64,000 nt of DNA from Spirulinaceae cyanobacterium SM2_1_0. GTDB lineage: Bacteria; Cyanobacteriota; Cyanobacteriia; Cyanobacteriales; Spirulinaceae. Positions within the stretch are counted from its first letter, which is position 1; every line of letters begins with the position of its first letter. A model generated the notes under the pieces. That model worked only from the letters and a program-made list of their open reading frames with translations. It made no database searches and had not been told where the DNA came from. Location: NCBI GenBank assembly GCA_012031265.1, contig JAAUTY010000007.1, positions 1-64,000 of the forward strand, written 5' to 3'. Positions 55,510 to 64,000 of this stretch are shown piece after piece. Made by a program: the position numbers and the translations under genes.

Positions 55510-55622
55510 ACTAGTACCGCTACGCGGAATTTTGAGTTCTGAGTTTTGAGTGATGAGTGCAGACAATACAGGCATCCTACGGATCCTGAATGGGGATCTC
55601 ATTTCCGCCGCCTTGTACTAGT
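55510..55622. repeat. Miniature element type B, intact copy (113 bp)
   Basis: Ends ACTAGTAC (55510-55517) and GTACTAGT (55615-55622) are perfect inverted repeats. The interior TGAGTTCTGAGT-n-GATGAGTGC and ATCTCATTTCCGCCG are shared with the 41.8-kb and 3.2-kb copies. It lies between shc and tRNA-Lys. The remaining bases of this 377-bp gap show no other feature. Confidence 0.65.
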
Positions 55623-55854
55623 CTCGTCGGCAGCAGCACGACGAGGCACGCATTTAGGCTTCGGCGGCGGTGACTCGTGGACGTCAGCGGTTACAGTATG
55701 ACCCAGCCAACGTCCCGATCGAGGGCCAAAACCCAATATTCTTGTGGAAATCCATTTGCAATTTGCTGACTCAAAGCCTGATGCCCCAAGGATCTTGCAG
55801 CAACCTTCTCTGTTGTGAGTCACTTCCAGTTTTGGCTGGGAATCCTTGAAGGTA

Positions 55855-55926
55855 TGGGTCGCCTGGGATTCGAACCCAGAACTAATCGGTTAAAAGCCGA
55901 GTACTCTACCTTTGAGTTAGCGACCC
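55855..55926 (-). tRNA. tRNA-Lys (UUU)
   Basis: On the minus strand the 72-nt sequence folds as a cloverleaf: acceptor GGGTCGC pairs with GCGACCC, the D arm follows TA at positions 8-9, the anticodon loop CTTTTAA carries TTT, and the T arm has the GGTTCGAATCC motif. CCA is not encoded. Confidence 0.95.
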
Positions 55927-56014
55927 AAAATATCGCTCGCACAGTCTAGAATGATAACATAATCTTCTGATTGTCAGCCAAGGGGCAACGTTGACATTTT
56001 TCGCCCATCCCGAC

Positions 56015-56425
56015 TTAGGAGACTTGCAGATAAGCTTGCGTACAGAAGGCAGCCAAGCGACCGAGGAGCGGATCATCAGCACGAGTCGCCAGCAGTGATT
56101 GCACGCAGTGGACAAACTGACCATCCAGGGTGTCATCGAGCGTCACCGTTTTGCTCGCGGGATAGAGGACTTGAACCTCGGTTTGCAGCTCGTTGGTTGT
56201 CCCCGTCTGCCAGCCCGTCCCATCACGCCGCCAGCAGAGGAAGCGGCCGCGCAAGGTGACTTGAAACCAGTCAATCTCACCGGCTTTCAAATCCACAAAG
56301 ACATCGAAGTAAGGCTCACCGCCCTGATACCAAATGCGGGTCGAGACATCCGCTGGCTTGCGGAGCAGACTCGGGTTGATACGACGGAGAGAGCGACCCA
56401 ACGCTTCCAGTTCAGCACGTTTCAT
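56015..56425 (-). CDS. Conserved cyanobacterial hypothetical protein
   Basis: 136 aa from ATG 56425 (MKRAELEALGRSLRRINPSL). The region VSTRIWYQGGEPYFDVFVDLKAGEIDWFQVTLRGRFLCWRRD suggests a beta-sheet-rich small domain. No motif with known function and no signal peptide. The antisense frame here is a shadow. Confidence 0.55.
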   Translation of the reverse strand: MKRAELEALGRSLRRINPSLLRKPADVSTRIWYQGGEPYFDVFVDLKAGEIDWFQVTLRGRFLCWRRDGTGWQTGTTNELQTEVQVLYPASKTVTLDDTLDGQFVHCVQSLLATRADDPLLGRLAAFCTQAYLQVS

Positions 56426-56625
56426 GATGTTGATCGTCAGGGGAGTGAGAAGGGAGGATGACAGACTCAAGCGGGGAGGCTCGTTTTGAGTGGGAAAGCG
56501 CCGCTGACTGTTGCTCAGGATACGCTGACAGCAACAGCCAATTCTCGTTAGTCAGCCGCTCAATACGTATTGCTGATTGATAGTCTGAAGCAGTGTACCG
56601 CGAGTGTTTCACCCAATCCTAACGG

Positions 56626-57753
56626 TCACTGGGCGCGAATGGAGCCAGCGGTCACTGTTAAGATTTGTGCGGCCTCGAGCCAGGGTTGGTGAAAGGAGTC
56701 GAGGTGAGTGGTGGTGATCAGGGTCTGGAAGCGATCCTGAATGGCGACGAGCAAGTGATTTTGGCGAGTCGGGTCGAGTTCCGCCAGTACGTCGTCAAGG
56801 AGTAATAATGGCGGTTCGCCAATGACATCTTCGATCAGTTTTAACTCGGCGAGCTTGAGGGCGAGCACGAGCGTGCGTTGCTGCCCTTGTGAGCCGTAGA
56901 AGCGGGCGGGGGTTTCATTGATGGTCAGCTCGATCTCGTCGCGGTGCGTGCCGACCATCGATTTACCTTGGTGTTGCTCGGCGGTGCGGCGCTGGGCGAT
57001 TTTTGCGAGAAAGGCTTGTTGCACGGCGATCGCGTCATCGGTTGACCAGGCGACATTGGGGGCGTAGCGGATCGTCAGTTGCTCGGTTTCGCCGCTGATC
57101 TGCCGGTGCCAGAGCTGGGCGAGTGGAGCGAGACGTTGGAGAATGCGCGATCGCCTGCGGGTGACCCGCGAGCCAGCCGCTGCTAGTTGGGCGTCCCAGA
57201 TCGCCAACTGGTCGCTCTGGTGTGCGGTCAGCGGCTCTTCGCGCTGCTTCAATTGCTTTAGCAAAGCATTGCGCTGACGCAGCACCTGGTTGTACTGCTG
57301 CAAAATGTAGGCATAGACCGGTTCAAGCTGGATTGCCAGACTGTCGAGCCAATCACGGCGCGCCTCGGGGCTACCCCGGACGAGATCGAGATCAAGGCTA
57401 GAGAAGCGCACGGCATTGAGCTGACCGAGAAAATCCAGTTGGCGGCGCAGGGTTTGGCAATTGACGCTGGCGGTGCGGCGACCTTTTTCGCGCAGGATCA
57501 GTTGCAGATCCACCGAACCAGCATCATGTTGGACGTGGGCGGTGATCTGCGCCTGAGCATGGTCATTGTGAACGAGGTCGCGATCGCGGCTTGCCCGATG
57601 ACTTTTGAGCGATGCCAGCAGTTCGATCGCCTCCAGAAGATTGGACTTGCCCTGCGCATTGTTGCCGACCAAAATTGTTTTGCGGGCGGTGAACTCCACC
57701 TTTTGGTCGCGATAGTTGCGAAAGTCGCGCAGGTGCAGCCATTGGAGGTTCAT
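56626..57753 (-). CDS. recF: DNA replication/repair protein RecF
   Basis: 375 aa from ATG 57753 ([21 protein letters not shown]). Walker A is [18 protein letters not shown], the signature region [18 protein letters not shown] and Walker [21 protein letters not shown]. RecF loads RecA at gapped DNA via RecOR. It ends the strand cluster starting with the rhodanese gene 24 bp upstream. Confidence 0.95.
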   Translation of the reverse strand: MNLQWLHLRDFRNYRDQKVEFTARKTILVGNNAQGKSNLLEAIELLASLKSHRASRDRDLVHNDHAQAQITAHVQHDAGSVDLQLILREKGRRTASVNCQTLRRQLDFLGQLNAVRFSSLDLDLVRGSPEARRDWLDSLAIQLEPVYAYILQQYNQVLRQRNALLKQLKQREEPLTAHQSDQLAIWDAQLAAAGSRVTRRRSRILQRLAPLAQLWHRQISGETEQLTIRYAPNVAWSTDDAIAVQQAFLAKIAQRRTAEQHQGKSMVGTHRDEIELTINETPARFYGSQGQQRTLVLALKLAELKLIEDVIGEPPLLLLDDVLAELDPTRQNHLLVAIQDRFQTLITTTHLDSFHQPWLEAAQILTVTAGSIRAQ

Positions 57754-57777
57754 GCCGAGTGTGTGCAGTCCAAGCCC

Positions 57778-58734
57778 TCATTCTAAGGGATGGCTGTCGG
57801 CGGGCGCGGCTGACCATTGCCAGGTTGACCCGGCATAGTTCCTGACCGTATAGCCGAGGTCGGCGAGTACCACGGCCAGCCAAGCCGAACGCACGCCGCC
57901 CGTGCAGTAGACCACGATTTCAGTGGCGGCGGTAATGCCGCGTTGGGCAAGTTGTACCGCAATCTGGTCACGCGGGAGGAGCTTGCCGTTGTCAGCAAGC
58001 AAATCTTGGAAATACAGGTGCTCTGCGCCCGGTAAATGACCGCCGCGCTGCTCGCCGTAGGGGGTCGCGCCTCGGTATTCGCGGGCTTCGCGGGTGTCGA
58101 GGAGCACCACTCCGGGCTGGGTGAGGCGAGCGCGAACTTCGGTTTGCGAGATGCTCCAGTCGGCTTGCCGCGCGATGGTGAAGTCACCAGGGGTAGCCAC
58201 TGGCAGATTTTGCGGCCGATCAGTCGCGGTGAGAGCGGCATAACCGCCATCCACAAGCACCGCTTGCGGGTGACCGAGGCTGCGGAGCATCCAGACGATG
58301 CGGCCGTCTTCGCCCCAGTCGCGCCTCGGGTCGCCGACGACGATGACGGGGCGATCGCCCCTCACACCCAGTTCTCGCAGCCTCGCGGTCAGCACATCAT
58401 CATCGGTGAGCAGTTCACCGCGTTGTCCGGAGGCGGTTTGGGAAAATTCTTGCCATCGAACCACGCGGGCACCGGGGAGCGGACGGGCCTGGGGATGGGG
58501 GCGGGCATCCAACAGCGTCGCGCCTTGCTGTAGCAGGGCCTTAGCTTCGACAGCACTGACGATCCAGGCGGGCGATCGCGCCTCGCGGGCACTGGCGAAT
58601 TGTGATTCGGGGTCGCTCATGACGGATGTCGGCGCGGGCAAGCGGACAATAGCAATGGTGAGGGCGATCGCCAAACCGATTCCGAGCCAGAGGGCGATCG
58701 CCCGCGACCCGCCCAGCGCAACTTTTAGCAACAT
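57778..58734 (-). CDS. Two-domain rhodanese (sulfurtransferase) with membrane anchor
   Basis: 318 aa from ATG 58734 (MLLKVALGGSRAIALWLG). One hydrophobic segment (about 9-32) would anchor it in the membrane or serve as uncleaved signal. The first rhodanese domain (about 50-180) lacks the active Cys (VGDPRRDWGEDGR region), the second has the catalytic loop VVYCTGGVRSAWLAVVL. This is the pattern of 3-mercaptopyruvate/thiosulfate sulfurtransferases. It is the first gene of a pair with recF. Confidence 0.85.
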   Translation of the reverse strand: MLLKVALGGSRAIALWLGIGLAIALTIAIVRLPAPTSVMSDPESQFASAREARSPAWIVSAVEAKALLQQGATLLDARPHPQARPLPGARVVRWQEFSQTASGQRGELLTDDDVLTARLRELGVRGDRPVIVVGDPRRDWGEDGRIVWMLRSLGHPQAVLVDGGYAALTATDRPQNLPVATPGDFTIARQADWSISQTEVRARLTQPGVVLLDTREAREYRGATPYGEQRGGHLPGAEHLYFQDLLADNGKLLPRDQIAVQLAQRGITAATEIVVYCTGGVRSAWLAVVLADLGYTVRNYAGSTWQWSAAPADSHPLE

Positions 58735-60293
58735 TACTCGCCAGTAAAGTGGACTTTTCCCTACTAAACCTAACGAGGACATCTGAAAATTGGCTGAGGA
58801 TGCCGCCGGTCAATACCATCTTTAGGAGCGCTGCGCCAATGCCTGGAAGGTGGCAGGAAGGGCGATCGCCCCGCATCAGGAGTACATCTATACAACTGAC
58901 CTCGTAGACAATCATGAAAATTTTGACCACTCCTATCTAGATCAATACACACCTCGGGCGGCCTCAACAGAGCCTGAATTCGGCGCGACCGTCGCTCGCC
59001 CGCTGTCCTGACCCGCTAGCCATCTGGTGCCGATGTGCGCTTGCGAAGATGCCGGCTGGGTGCAATCTCGATTAAGCCGACGGGCGGGAAATCATTTTGC
59101 CTGCAAATACCTGGCATCTGAAGCAGTTAGCATTCGATTGCGACTCCGAGTCAGATTCCCACCTGATGCCAATGCGTGATCGAATTGGCGCAGATTGTTT
59201 AATCAAACACAGCCGTAGAGATTGATTAAATGCTACATTAATTGTTTTGCTGTTGATCGATTAGTTTGCGTGTGATAAATCTTGCCCCCAAGGCGTAATC
59301 GGGGCAAAAATGTGGCTGCTGCTCACTTGAGTTTTTGCGGGCAATCACCGAACCTGTTGACGCTTACAGAACTCAGATTCTAGGCTGCCCGTCATCCTCC
59401 CCAGCGCTCAGCCGGAGCTAATCAAAGCTGACGAACCTTGTTGTCAAATTGATTGCTGTTAGCAAGAGTTGCGATCGGGAGCCGCCCACTTCGGCATCGC
59501 CATTACCCTCATCCTCCAGCCCCTACTCCCAGAGCGGGCGTAGGGGAGCTAGAAGCCCTCCCAACTTGGGAGTGGGATTGGGGGGTGAGGGTTGCCAATC
59601 CGGGATACTCCCCTGCGATCAGGCGCTAGCTCTCTTTGACCGGCTCGCAAGCGAACGCACCAGCCTAGAACCAATAACCATGCATCCGTTCAACCACAAC
59701 TCATGTCTGTTATTGACCGTCCAAGGGGCAGAAAAATTTTGGTGGCGGGTCGGCGATCACTTTTTTTCGTAACCGTACCAACCCAAATTGCTCTCGAGGT
59801 CAGATTGTGTAAAGTCTTGTATCTCCGTGTTACTATGTACTTACACCTATTTACTGGAACATCCCAAATAGCTTTACTGAGCAGGCAGTGTGCGTAGCCT
59901 CCACTAGTGCAGATATGCCTAGGTCAATATTGCAATGCATCCTGTAGCCCCGATCGATTGCAGCTTAGAGTTGCTAGTAGGTGCTACATCTGAGGTTGCA
60001 GCTTTCTAGCTGGGGAAGTGCGATCGCCAACTCAAGATGACTCCCCTTGGATTCAGTTTGAGGCGCTGGTTATATACTGCCCTCATTAAGGCAGTGCTGT
60101 AACAATTGTGATGTTCTGCTCATGCATTGGGGACAGCGCTCCAGTGACATTTCATGGTAACCACCGACCCCTAACTCATAACCTGATGTTAACCCTTGGA
60201 TGCCATTTCCGAGCGGTCGTGGGTTGGGACTTTGTATCTTAGCTAATCTTGCATTAGCGAGTCTTGCAAACGCGGTTTTTTCTAGGATTAGCA
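58735..60293. other. 1.56-kb intergenic region without a supportable gene
   Basis: Long gap between rhodanese and the cyclase. It holds a type C-related element (59477-59612) and a short hairpin near 59283-59308 with arms GCCCC and GGGGC, lacking a T-run. Frames in it have no motifs and overlap the repeat. The final 250 bp should contain the promoter of the cyclase gene. Confidence 0.45.
59477..59612. repeat. Type C element, inverted and shortened (136 bp)
   Basis: Read on the minus strand it begins GGGAGTATCCCGGATTGGC and ends GCCGAAGTGGGCGGCTCCC, the same terminal repeats as the 191-bp elements, with the shared interior CTTCTAGCTCCCC and GGGAGTAGGGGCTGG. About 55 bp of the interior are missing. 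Confidence 0.6.
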
Positions 60294-62063
60294 ATGACCA
60301 AGACTATCTCAGCCGTTCAGTCGTTCATTGGTGCCTACGGCAGCACCGCTTTGGCCGATGATGACTTGGATCGAGCCATCGAAACAATCTGTAATTCCCA
60401 GCAGTTCAGAGCGTTACTGCTCGCCTTCACTAGCATCCCAGCCTTCTCGGAAACCATCGGGCAAGAATTCGCAGCCGTGGGAGCCATCCAAGGCTTAGCC
60501 GCTTGTCGCCGCTTACGCAGTTGTCTGAATCTGTCGCTGAATCGCTTCTTCAGTCTGCTAGCTGAGCTGATTTCAGCCCTTGACGCCGCCGCGAGTACCG
60601 ATTGGATTGTCTTCGCCGCTCGCTTGCATCAGTCCAATCTCGGTGCCACGAAGCTCCTGAATCGCCTGCTCCGTAGCCAAACCGGAGACTTCTACCAAGA
60701 CCTCGCCCTGCGGCTGATTGAGGAGAATCCCCACGCGATTTATCCCACCTCCAGCTACCGCGAGAGCCAAGGGCACATCGTCAGCACCGCTGATGATCGC
60801 ACCATCGAGGCGGTTGTGAGTACCAGCACCTTCACCTCAATTAAGCTGGTTGACCACGCCCTTGACCCAGAACAGCACCTACTCCGCGATACCTATCGGT
60901 CGCTCGGCCGCTGCGTCTGCCTCGTCGATCAAAATGTGGATCGCTACTACGGCGAGCAAATTGCCCACTACTTCCACAATCACAACATCCATCTGGAAAA
61001 GCTCGTCTATCGGGCGATGGAAGTGGATAAGGGGATCACGACCGTCGAGCGGATGTTGGGCGACCTCAAGCGCTTGGGGGTCTCCCGCAACGAGCCGGTT
61101 TTGATTGTCGGTGGCGGGGTTCTCGCAGACACGGCGGGCTTGGCTTGTGCCCTGTACCATCGCAACACGCCCTACGTCATGCTTTCCACGTCAATCGTGG
61201 CCGGGATCGATGCCGGGCCCTCGCCGCGCACCTGCTGCGACGGCTTTGGCTACAAGAATCTCTTTGGCGCTTACCATCCGCCCGTCCTCTCGATCACCGA
61301 CCGCTTCTTCTTCAAAACCCTGCGGGAAGGCTGGCTCCGCCACGGCATTATTGAGATCGTCAAGATGGCGGTGGTCAAGGATGCCGAGCTGTTCGCTGAT
61401 CTGGAAAAAGCCGGCCCGCGCCTGATCAGCACGCGCTTCGGTACTGTCAACTGTGAGCCAGAGGACGAAATCGATATCCTGTCGCAGAAGATTCTCGGCG
61501 GCGCACTCCGCAGCTATGTCGCAGCGGAATATGGCAATCTCTACGAGACCCACCAATGTCGCCCGCACGCTTATGGTCATACCTGGTCACCGGGCTTCGA
61601 GATCGAGGCGGGTCTGCTGCATGGGCACGCGGTCGCGATCGGTATGGGCTTCGGAGCCTATCTCAGCTACCGCCTAGACTGGATTGATGAAGCCGAGCTA
61701 CATCGCATTCTGCGCTTGATTAGCTCTTTTGGCTTGAGCCTGTGGCACGACATTTTGCTCAAGAAGGAAACCCTCTGGGCCTCCCAAGCGAAGATCGTGC
61801 AGAAACGCGGTCAAAACCTGGCGGCTCCGCTGCCCAGAGGGGCGATCGGTCAGTGTGCCTATCTCAATGCGCTGACTCAGGACGAACTCTATGCGGCCAT
61901 TGAAGCCTACCAGGTGATCTGTGCAGACTATCCACGCCAAGGCTGGGGGATCGAGCCGCATTGCAGCGATGTTGGCCTCGAAGATCCGTCCACGGTCGGA
62001 CAACCACTGGTAGAGCCGATCCTGCCCTCTGAGGAACCCACCGAAGCATTGTCAGGCGTTTAG
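60294..62063 (+). CDS. Sedoheptulose-7-phosphate cyclase (EEVS-like) with N-terminal extension
   Basis: 589 aa from ATG 60294. About 180 N-terminal residues are helical and match no domain I know. Then comes a dehydroquinate-synthase-like core with VDKGITTVERMLGDL and LIVGGGVLADTAGLACAL (NAD site), and metal ligands E354 (RHGIIEIVKM), H429 (HAYGHTWSP) and H443 (LLHGHAVAIGMGF). The stretch STSIVAGIDAGPSPRTCCDG, then YKNLFGAYHPPVL, resembles 2-epi-5-epi-valiolone synthases rather than the mycosporine-type cyclase, as I recall. The product would be a C7 cyclitol. There is no mysB or mysC next to it. The nearest neighbour is the glycosyltransferase-like gene at 62197. Confidence 0.8.
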   Translation: MTKTISAVQSFIGAYGSTALADDDLDRAIETICNSQQFRALLLAFTSIPAFSETIGQEFAAVGAIQGLAACRRLRSCLNLSLNRFFSLLAELISALDAAASTDWIVFAARLHQSNLGATKLLNRLLRSQTGDFYQDLALRLIEENPHAIYPTSSYRESQGHIVSTADDRTIEAVVSTSTFTSIKLVDHALDPEQHLLRDTYRSLGRCVCLVDQNVDRYYGEQIAHYFHNHNIHLEKLVYRAMEVDKGITTVERMLGDLKRLGVSRNEPVLIVGGGVLADTAGLACALYHRNTPYVMLSTSIVAGIDAGPSPRTCCDGFGYKNLFGAYHPPVLSITDRFFFKTLREGWLRHGIIEIVKMAVVKDAELFADLEKAGPRLISTRFGTVNCEPEDEIDILSQKILGGALRSYVAAEYGNLYETHQCRPHAYGHTWSPGFEIEAGLLHGHAVAIGMGFGAYLSYRLDWIDEAELHRILRLISSFGLSLWHDILLKKETLWASQAKIVQKRGQNLAAPLPRGAIGQCAYLNALTQDELYAAIEAYQVICADYPRQGWGIEPHCSDVGLEDPSTVGQPLVEPILPSEEPTEALSGV

Positions 62064-62090
62064 TTAGACTCACAGCTGCTTCGGATGAGC

Positions 62091-62121
62091 GCGTCGGGGC
62101 GTGTTTGCTACGCCCCGACGC
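62091..62121. terminator. 12-bp perfect hairpin after the cyclase gene
   Basis: GCGTCGGGGCGT (62091-62102), loop GTTTGCT, ACGCCCCGACGC (62110-62121). It lies 27 bp after the cyclase stop and 75 bp before the next start. No T-run, so it could also protect the transcript or act as attenuator between the two genes. Confidence 0.45.
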
Positions 62122-62196
62122 TGTTGTAAATTCGTTGGCGCGGATTTCCAAAGCCTCCCGACCGGTCATCTTGAGATTGTCAACGTCAAGAATGTT

Positions 62197-63198
62197 ATGC
62201 CACAGGAACCGTTTGATTTTGTGATCCCTCTCTATCGCCAGCGCTGGAATACGCGCGCTGTGCTGGAGGGTTTGACGCTGCATTATCAGCCGCGTGCTAT
62301 CCATATCATTACCCCGGAGCCAGAGGTGGCGGCATTGCGATCGCAGTCCTCGCATTGGCAAGTCGCTCCCCTCGACATCCATGCAGAAGAGCCTTTTTTT
62401 CAACCCCAGGGTCTTGATAAGGAGACGATCTGTGCTGAGTTGGATCTGGGCGAATCGCTTTATACCCCTGGCTGGTTCTATCAGCAGCTCCTGAAGCTAG
62501 GAGCCGCTGCGGGCATCCCCACCCTGAGCGAGTGGTACATGGTCTGGGACAGTGACCTGCTGCCGGTGGCGACTTGGCCGCTGGTGACGCAACAGGCTGC
62601 TGGGTCACAGCACGCCTTCGCGCTCCTGCAACACAACCAATGGGGCAATGCCAGCATCGTGGCCAAGTGGGATCGGTGGATTCGCGAAGTGCTTGGGGTG
62701 GAGCCGCTGACGGATGTGGAAGGAACTTTTGTGCCGCATCATATGTGGTTCAAGCAGGCACATCTCCAGACCTTTCAGCAACAGGTTGGCCGCTACTTCC
62801 AGTCCGATGACCACTGGCTGCTGCTGATGATGCGGTCGGCGAACCAGTTTGGCACCTTCAGCGAGTACTGGGCCTATGTCTCGTGGGTTGCTGCGCAGTC
62901 ACCGGCGGATTTATGCTTCTATCCTTATGCCGAGTATGGCACGACCACCGAGCGCTTCTTTGATGATGGCACAGCGGTCTTTTCAGCCGCGTTGCGACAG
63001 TGCTTGGCGATCGCCAGTCCCGACGGCTTCTCCCCCGCTTATACCGAAGTCGATGCCTTCATTCGTGCTGAGTATGGTGCTGAGGCACTGCCCTCCTCGC
63101 TCGCCTTTGAGAGCAGCCCGCGTCACTTGAAAAAAGGCAAGGAAAATATGCACATTGAAGAGCAGCGATCGCGCTGGCATCCGCTTAACCAGTCCTAG
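62197..63198 (+). CDS. DUF6492 family protein, probable glycosyltransferase
   Basis: 333 aa from ATG 62197 (MPQEPFDFVIPLYRQRWNTRAV). FVIPLYRQRW and WYMVWDSDLLPV resemble a GT-A layout with DSD as metal site. The remaining sequence (TDVEGTFVPHHMWFKQ and FSEYWAYVSW) matches what I know of DUF6492 proteins. It begins 134 bp after the cyclase, in the same direction, so it may glycosylate the cyclitol; this is context-based inference. No signal peptide. Confidence 0.6.
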   Translation: MPQEPFDFVIPLYRQRWNTRAVLEGLTLHYQPRAIHIITPEPEVAALRSQSSHWQVAPLDIHAEEPFFQPQGLDKETICAELDLGESLYTPGWFYQQLLKLGAAAGIPTLSEWYMVWDSDLLPVATWPLVTQQAAGSQHAFALLQHNQWGNASIVAKWDRWIREVLGVEPLTDVEGTFVPHHMWFKQAHLQTFQQQVGRYFQSDDHWLLLMMRSANQFGTFSEYWAYVSWVAAQSPADLCFYPYAEYGTTTERFFDDGTAVFSAALRQCLAIASPDGFSPAYTEVDAFIRAEYGAEALPSSLAFESSPRHLKKGKENMHIEEQRSRWHPLNQS

Positions 63199-63546
63199 GT
63201 TATGGGACTAACAGAGTTGATGCGTCAAAAGTTGAAGTGATTTAAGGTCGATTGCCTGACACATCTCGGTTGATGCTCCGCATGGGGTGCTAACGATCCG
63301 ATAGAAACACGCGAGCAGTGTTATTGCCCCGTTGCAGCACCCTTTTTCCGGCGGATGGATGCCCTGTCGGAGCACCGCCGCGCTAGAGCGGTCGCGAGGG
63401 CAGTCGGAAACCAACCTGGATTCTTACCCGTGACCGGTTAATAGATTTGGCGGCGCTAGTTTTTCGACGGCGCGCCGCGTACAGTATGGGCGACAGCATC
63501 GCCGAGGCGCGGCGTAGAATAAATACAGCCGTACTGAGTTGCTGTC
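63199..63546. other. 348-bp gap before PEP synthase
   Basis: No gene or repeat seen. It probably contains the PEP synthase promoter. Confidence 0.4.
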
Positions 63547-64000
63547 ATGCCTCTGCTCTCCCCTGCCGCTCTTGCCATGCAGTATATCGTCCGCCTGCAA
63601 ACTGACCCGCGCGACCTCCCCGACTCGCGCCCGCAACTGGGTGGCAAAGCCAGCACCCTGATGACGCTGCGACAGCAGGGCTTTGTGATTCCGCCGGGGT
63701 TTGTCGTGACGCCGACCGCTTTTGCCGCTAGCCTGAGCACCAGTCAGCGGCAGGCCTGGGCACAGGCGCAGGCGGCGGCAGATGTGGCGAGTTTGCAGGC
63801 GATCGCCGTGCGAGTCCAACCCAGCGAAGCCGTGCAATTGGAGTTGTTGCAGATTCTGGCGGAGACCTTCCCCTATGGCGGTCAATTTGCCGTGCGTTCG
63901 TCGGCCGCCAGCGAAGACATTGCTGCGCATTCCTTTGCCGGTCAGTTGGACAGCTTCCTCGGCATCGATCCTGATGATCTGCAAATGGCGATCGCGGCGG
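63547..64000 (+). CDS. Phosphoenolpyruvate synthase-like, N-terminal part (cut by window end)
   Basis: The frame from ATG 63547 (MPLLSPAALAMQYIVRLQTD; ATG 63577 is an alternative) is open to the edge with about 151 residues visible. LGGKASTLMTLRQQGFVIPPGFVVTPTAF and FAVRSSAASEDIAAHSFAGQLDSFLG are the PPDK nucleotide-binding signature, here intact, in contrast to the relative at 38709. PEP synthase converts pyruvate, ATP and water to PEP, AMP and phosphate. The C-terminal swivel and PEP domains lie outside the window. Confidence 0.75.
   Translation, partial: MPLLSPAALAMQYIVRLQTDPRDLPDSRPQLGGKASTLMTLRQQGFVIPPGFVVTPTAFAASLSTSQRQAWAQAQAAADVASLQAIAVRVQPSEAVQLELLQILAETFPYGGQFAVRSSAASEDIAAHSFAGQLDSFLGIDPDDLQMAIAA

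Noticed and set aside
59283-59308. GCCCC/GGGGC hairpin as a terminator
   Set aside because: Only a 5-bp stem with a 16-nt loop and no T-run; not enough to call.
59449-59772. 107-codon frame in the 1.56-kb gap
   Set aside because: It runs through a type C repeat and has no recognisable domain.
1-64000. Search for CRISPR arrays, phage structural genes, rRNA and intact transposases
   Set aside because: None found on reading either strand. The only stable RNA gene that I can support is tRNA-Lys at 55855-55926.

Overview
The window is chromosomal DNA of a cyanobacterium. The evidence is the circadian output pair SasA and RpaA, an ndhA-ndhI-ndhG-ndhE cluster of the photosynthetic NDH-1 complex behind citrate synthase, a cyanobacterial SmtA metallothionein with its SmtB repressor, and very frequent GCGATCGC octamers (HIP1). 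A small secreted protein with two RGSGR pentapeptides (PatX/PatS type) and an HpsL-like polysaccharide locus point to a filamentous, HetR-containing lineage; that is inference. The species is not identified.

Layout. 1-8.3 kb: surface-polysaccharide genes (two asparagine-synthetase-type amidotransferases, two methyltransferases, a GT2, a large membrane protein, a frameshifted UDP-sugar dehydrogenase). I saw no HIP1 octamer before about 7.2 kb, which suggests a laterally acquired block. 8.3-12.8 kb: GT4, NAD-epimerase, DUF58, YidD, polyprenol/phytol kinase. 12.8-18.9 kb: a 1564-residue sensory adenylate cyclase and SasA. 19-24 kb: OppD/DppD ATPase, a beta-hydroxyacid dehydrogenase, the RGSGR protein and Acs. 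24-26.7 kb: a zinc-homeostasis block (smtB, smtA, znuA with candidate operators). 26.7-29.8 kb: Omp85 protein and an aspartic protease. 30-35.7 kb: a second polysaccharide cluster. 35.7-41.7 kb: two response regulators (one RpaA), a hydrolase, a degenerate PEP-synthase relative and Uma2. 42-46.6 kb: nadA, HNH, sigma-like protein and gltA. 46.8-49.7 kb: ndhAIGE. 49.9-51.5 kb: an antitoxin/PIN-toxin pair between two 191-bp direct repeats. 51.5-58.7 kb: nadE, frameshifted squalene-hopene cyclase, tRNA-Lys, recF, rhodanese. 60.3-64 kb: an N-terminally extended sedoheptulose-7-phosphate cyclase (EEVS type), a DUF6492 protein and the start of a PEP synthase.

The most interesting items are the double-RGSGR secreted protein with an inverted repeat in its leader; an extended EEVS-like cyclitol synthase next to a glycosyltransferase-like gene; a 22-bp motif shared by the nadA and nadE upstream regions; the repeat-bounded toxin-antitoxin cassette; and one miniature element nested in another at 41.8 kb. 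Three otherwise conserved genes each carry a single missing base, which may be sequencing error.
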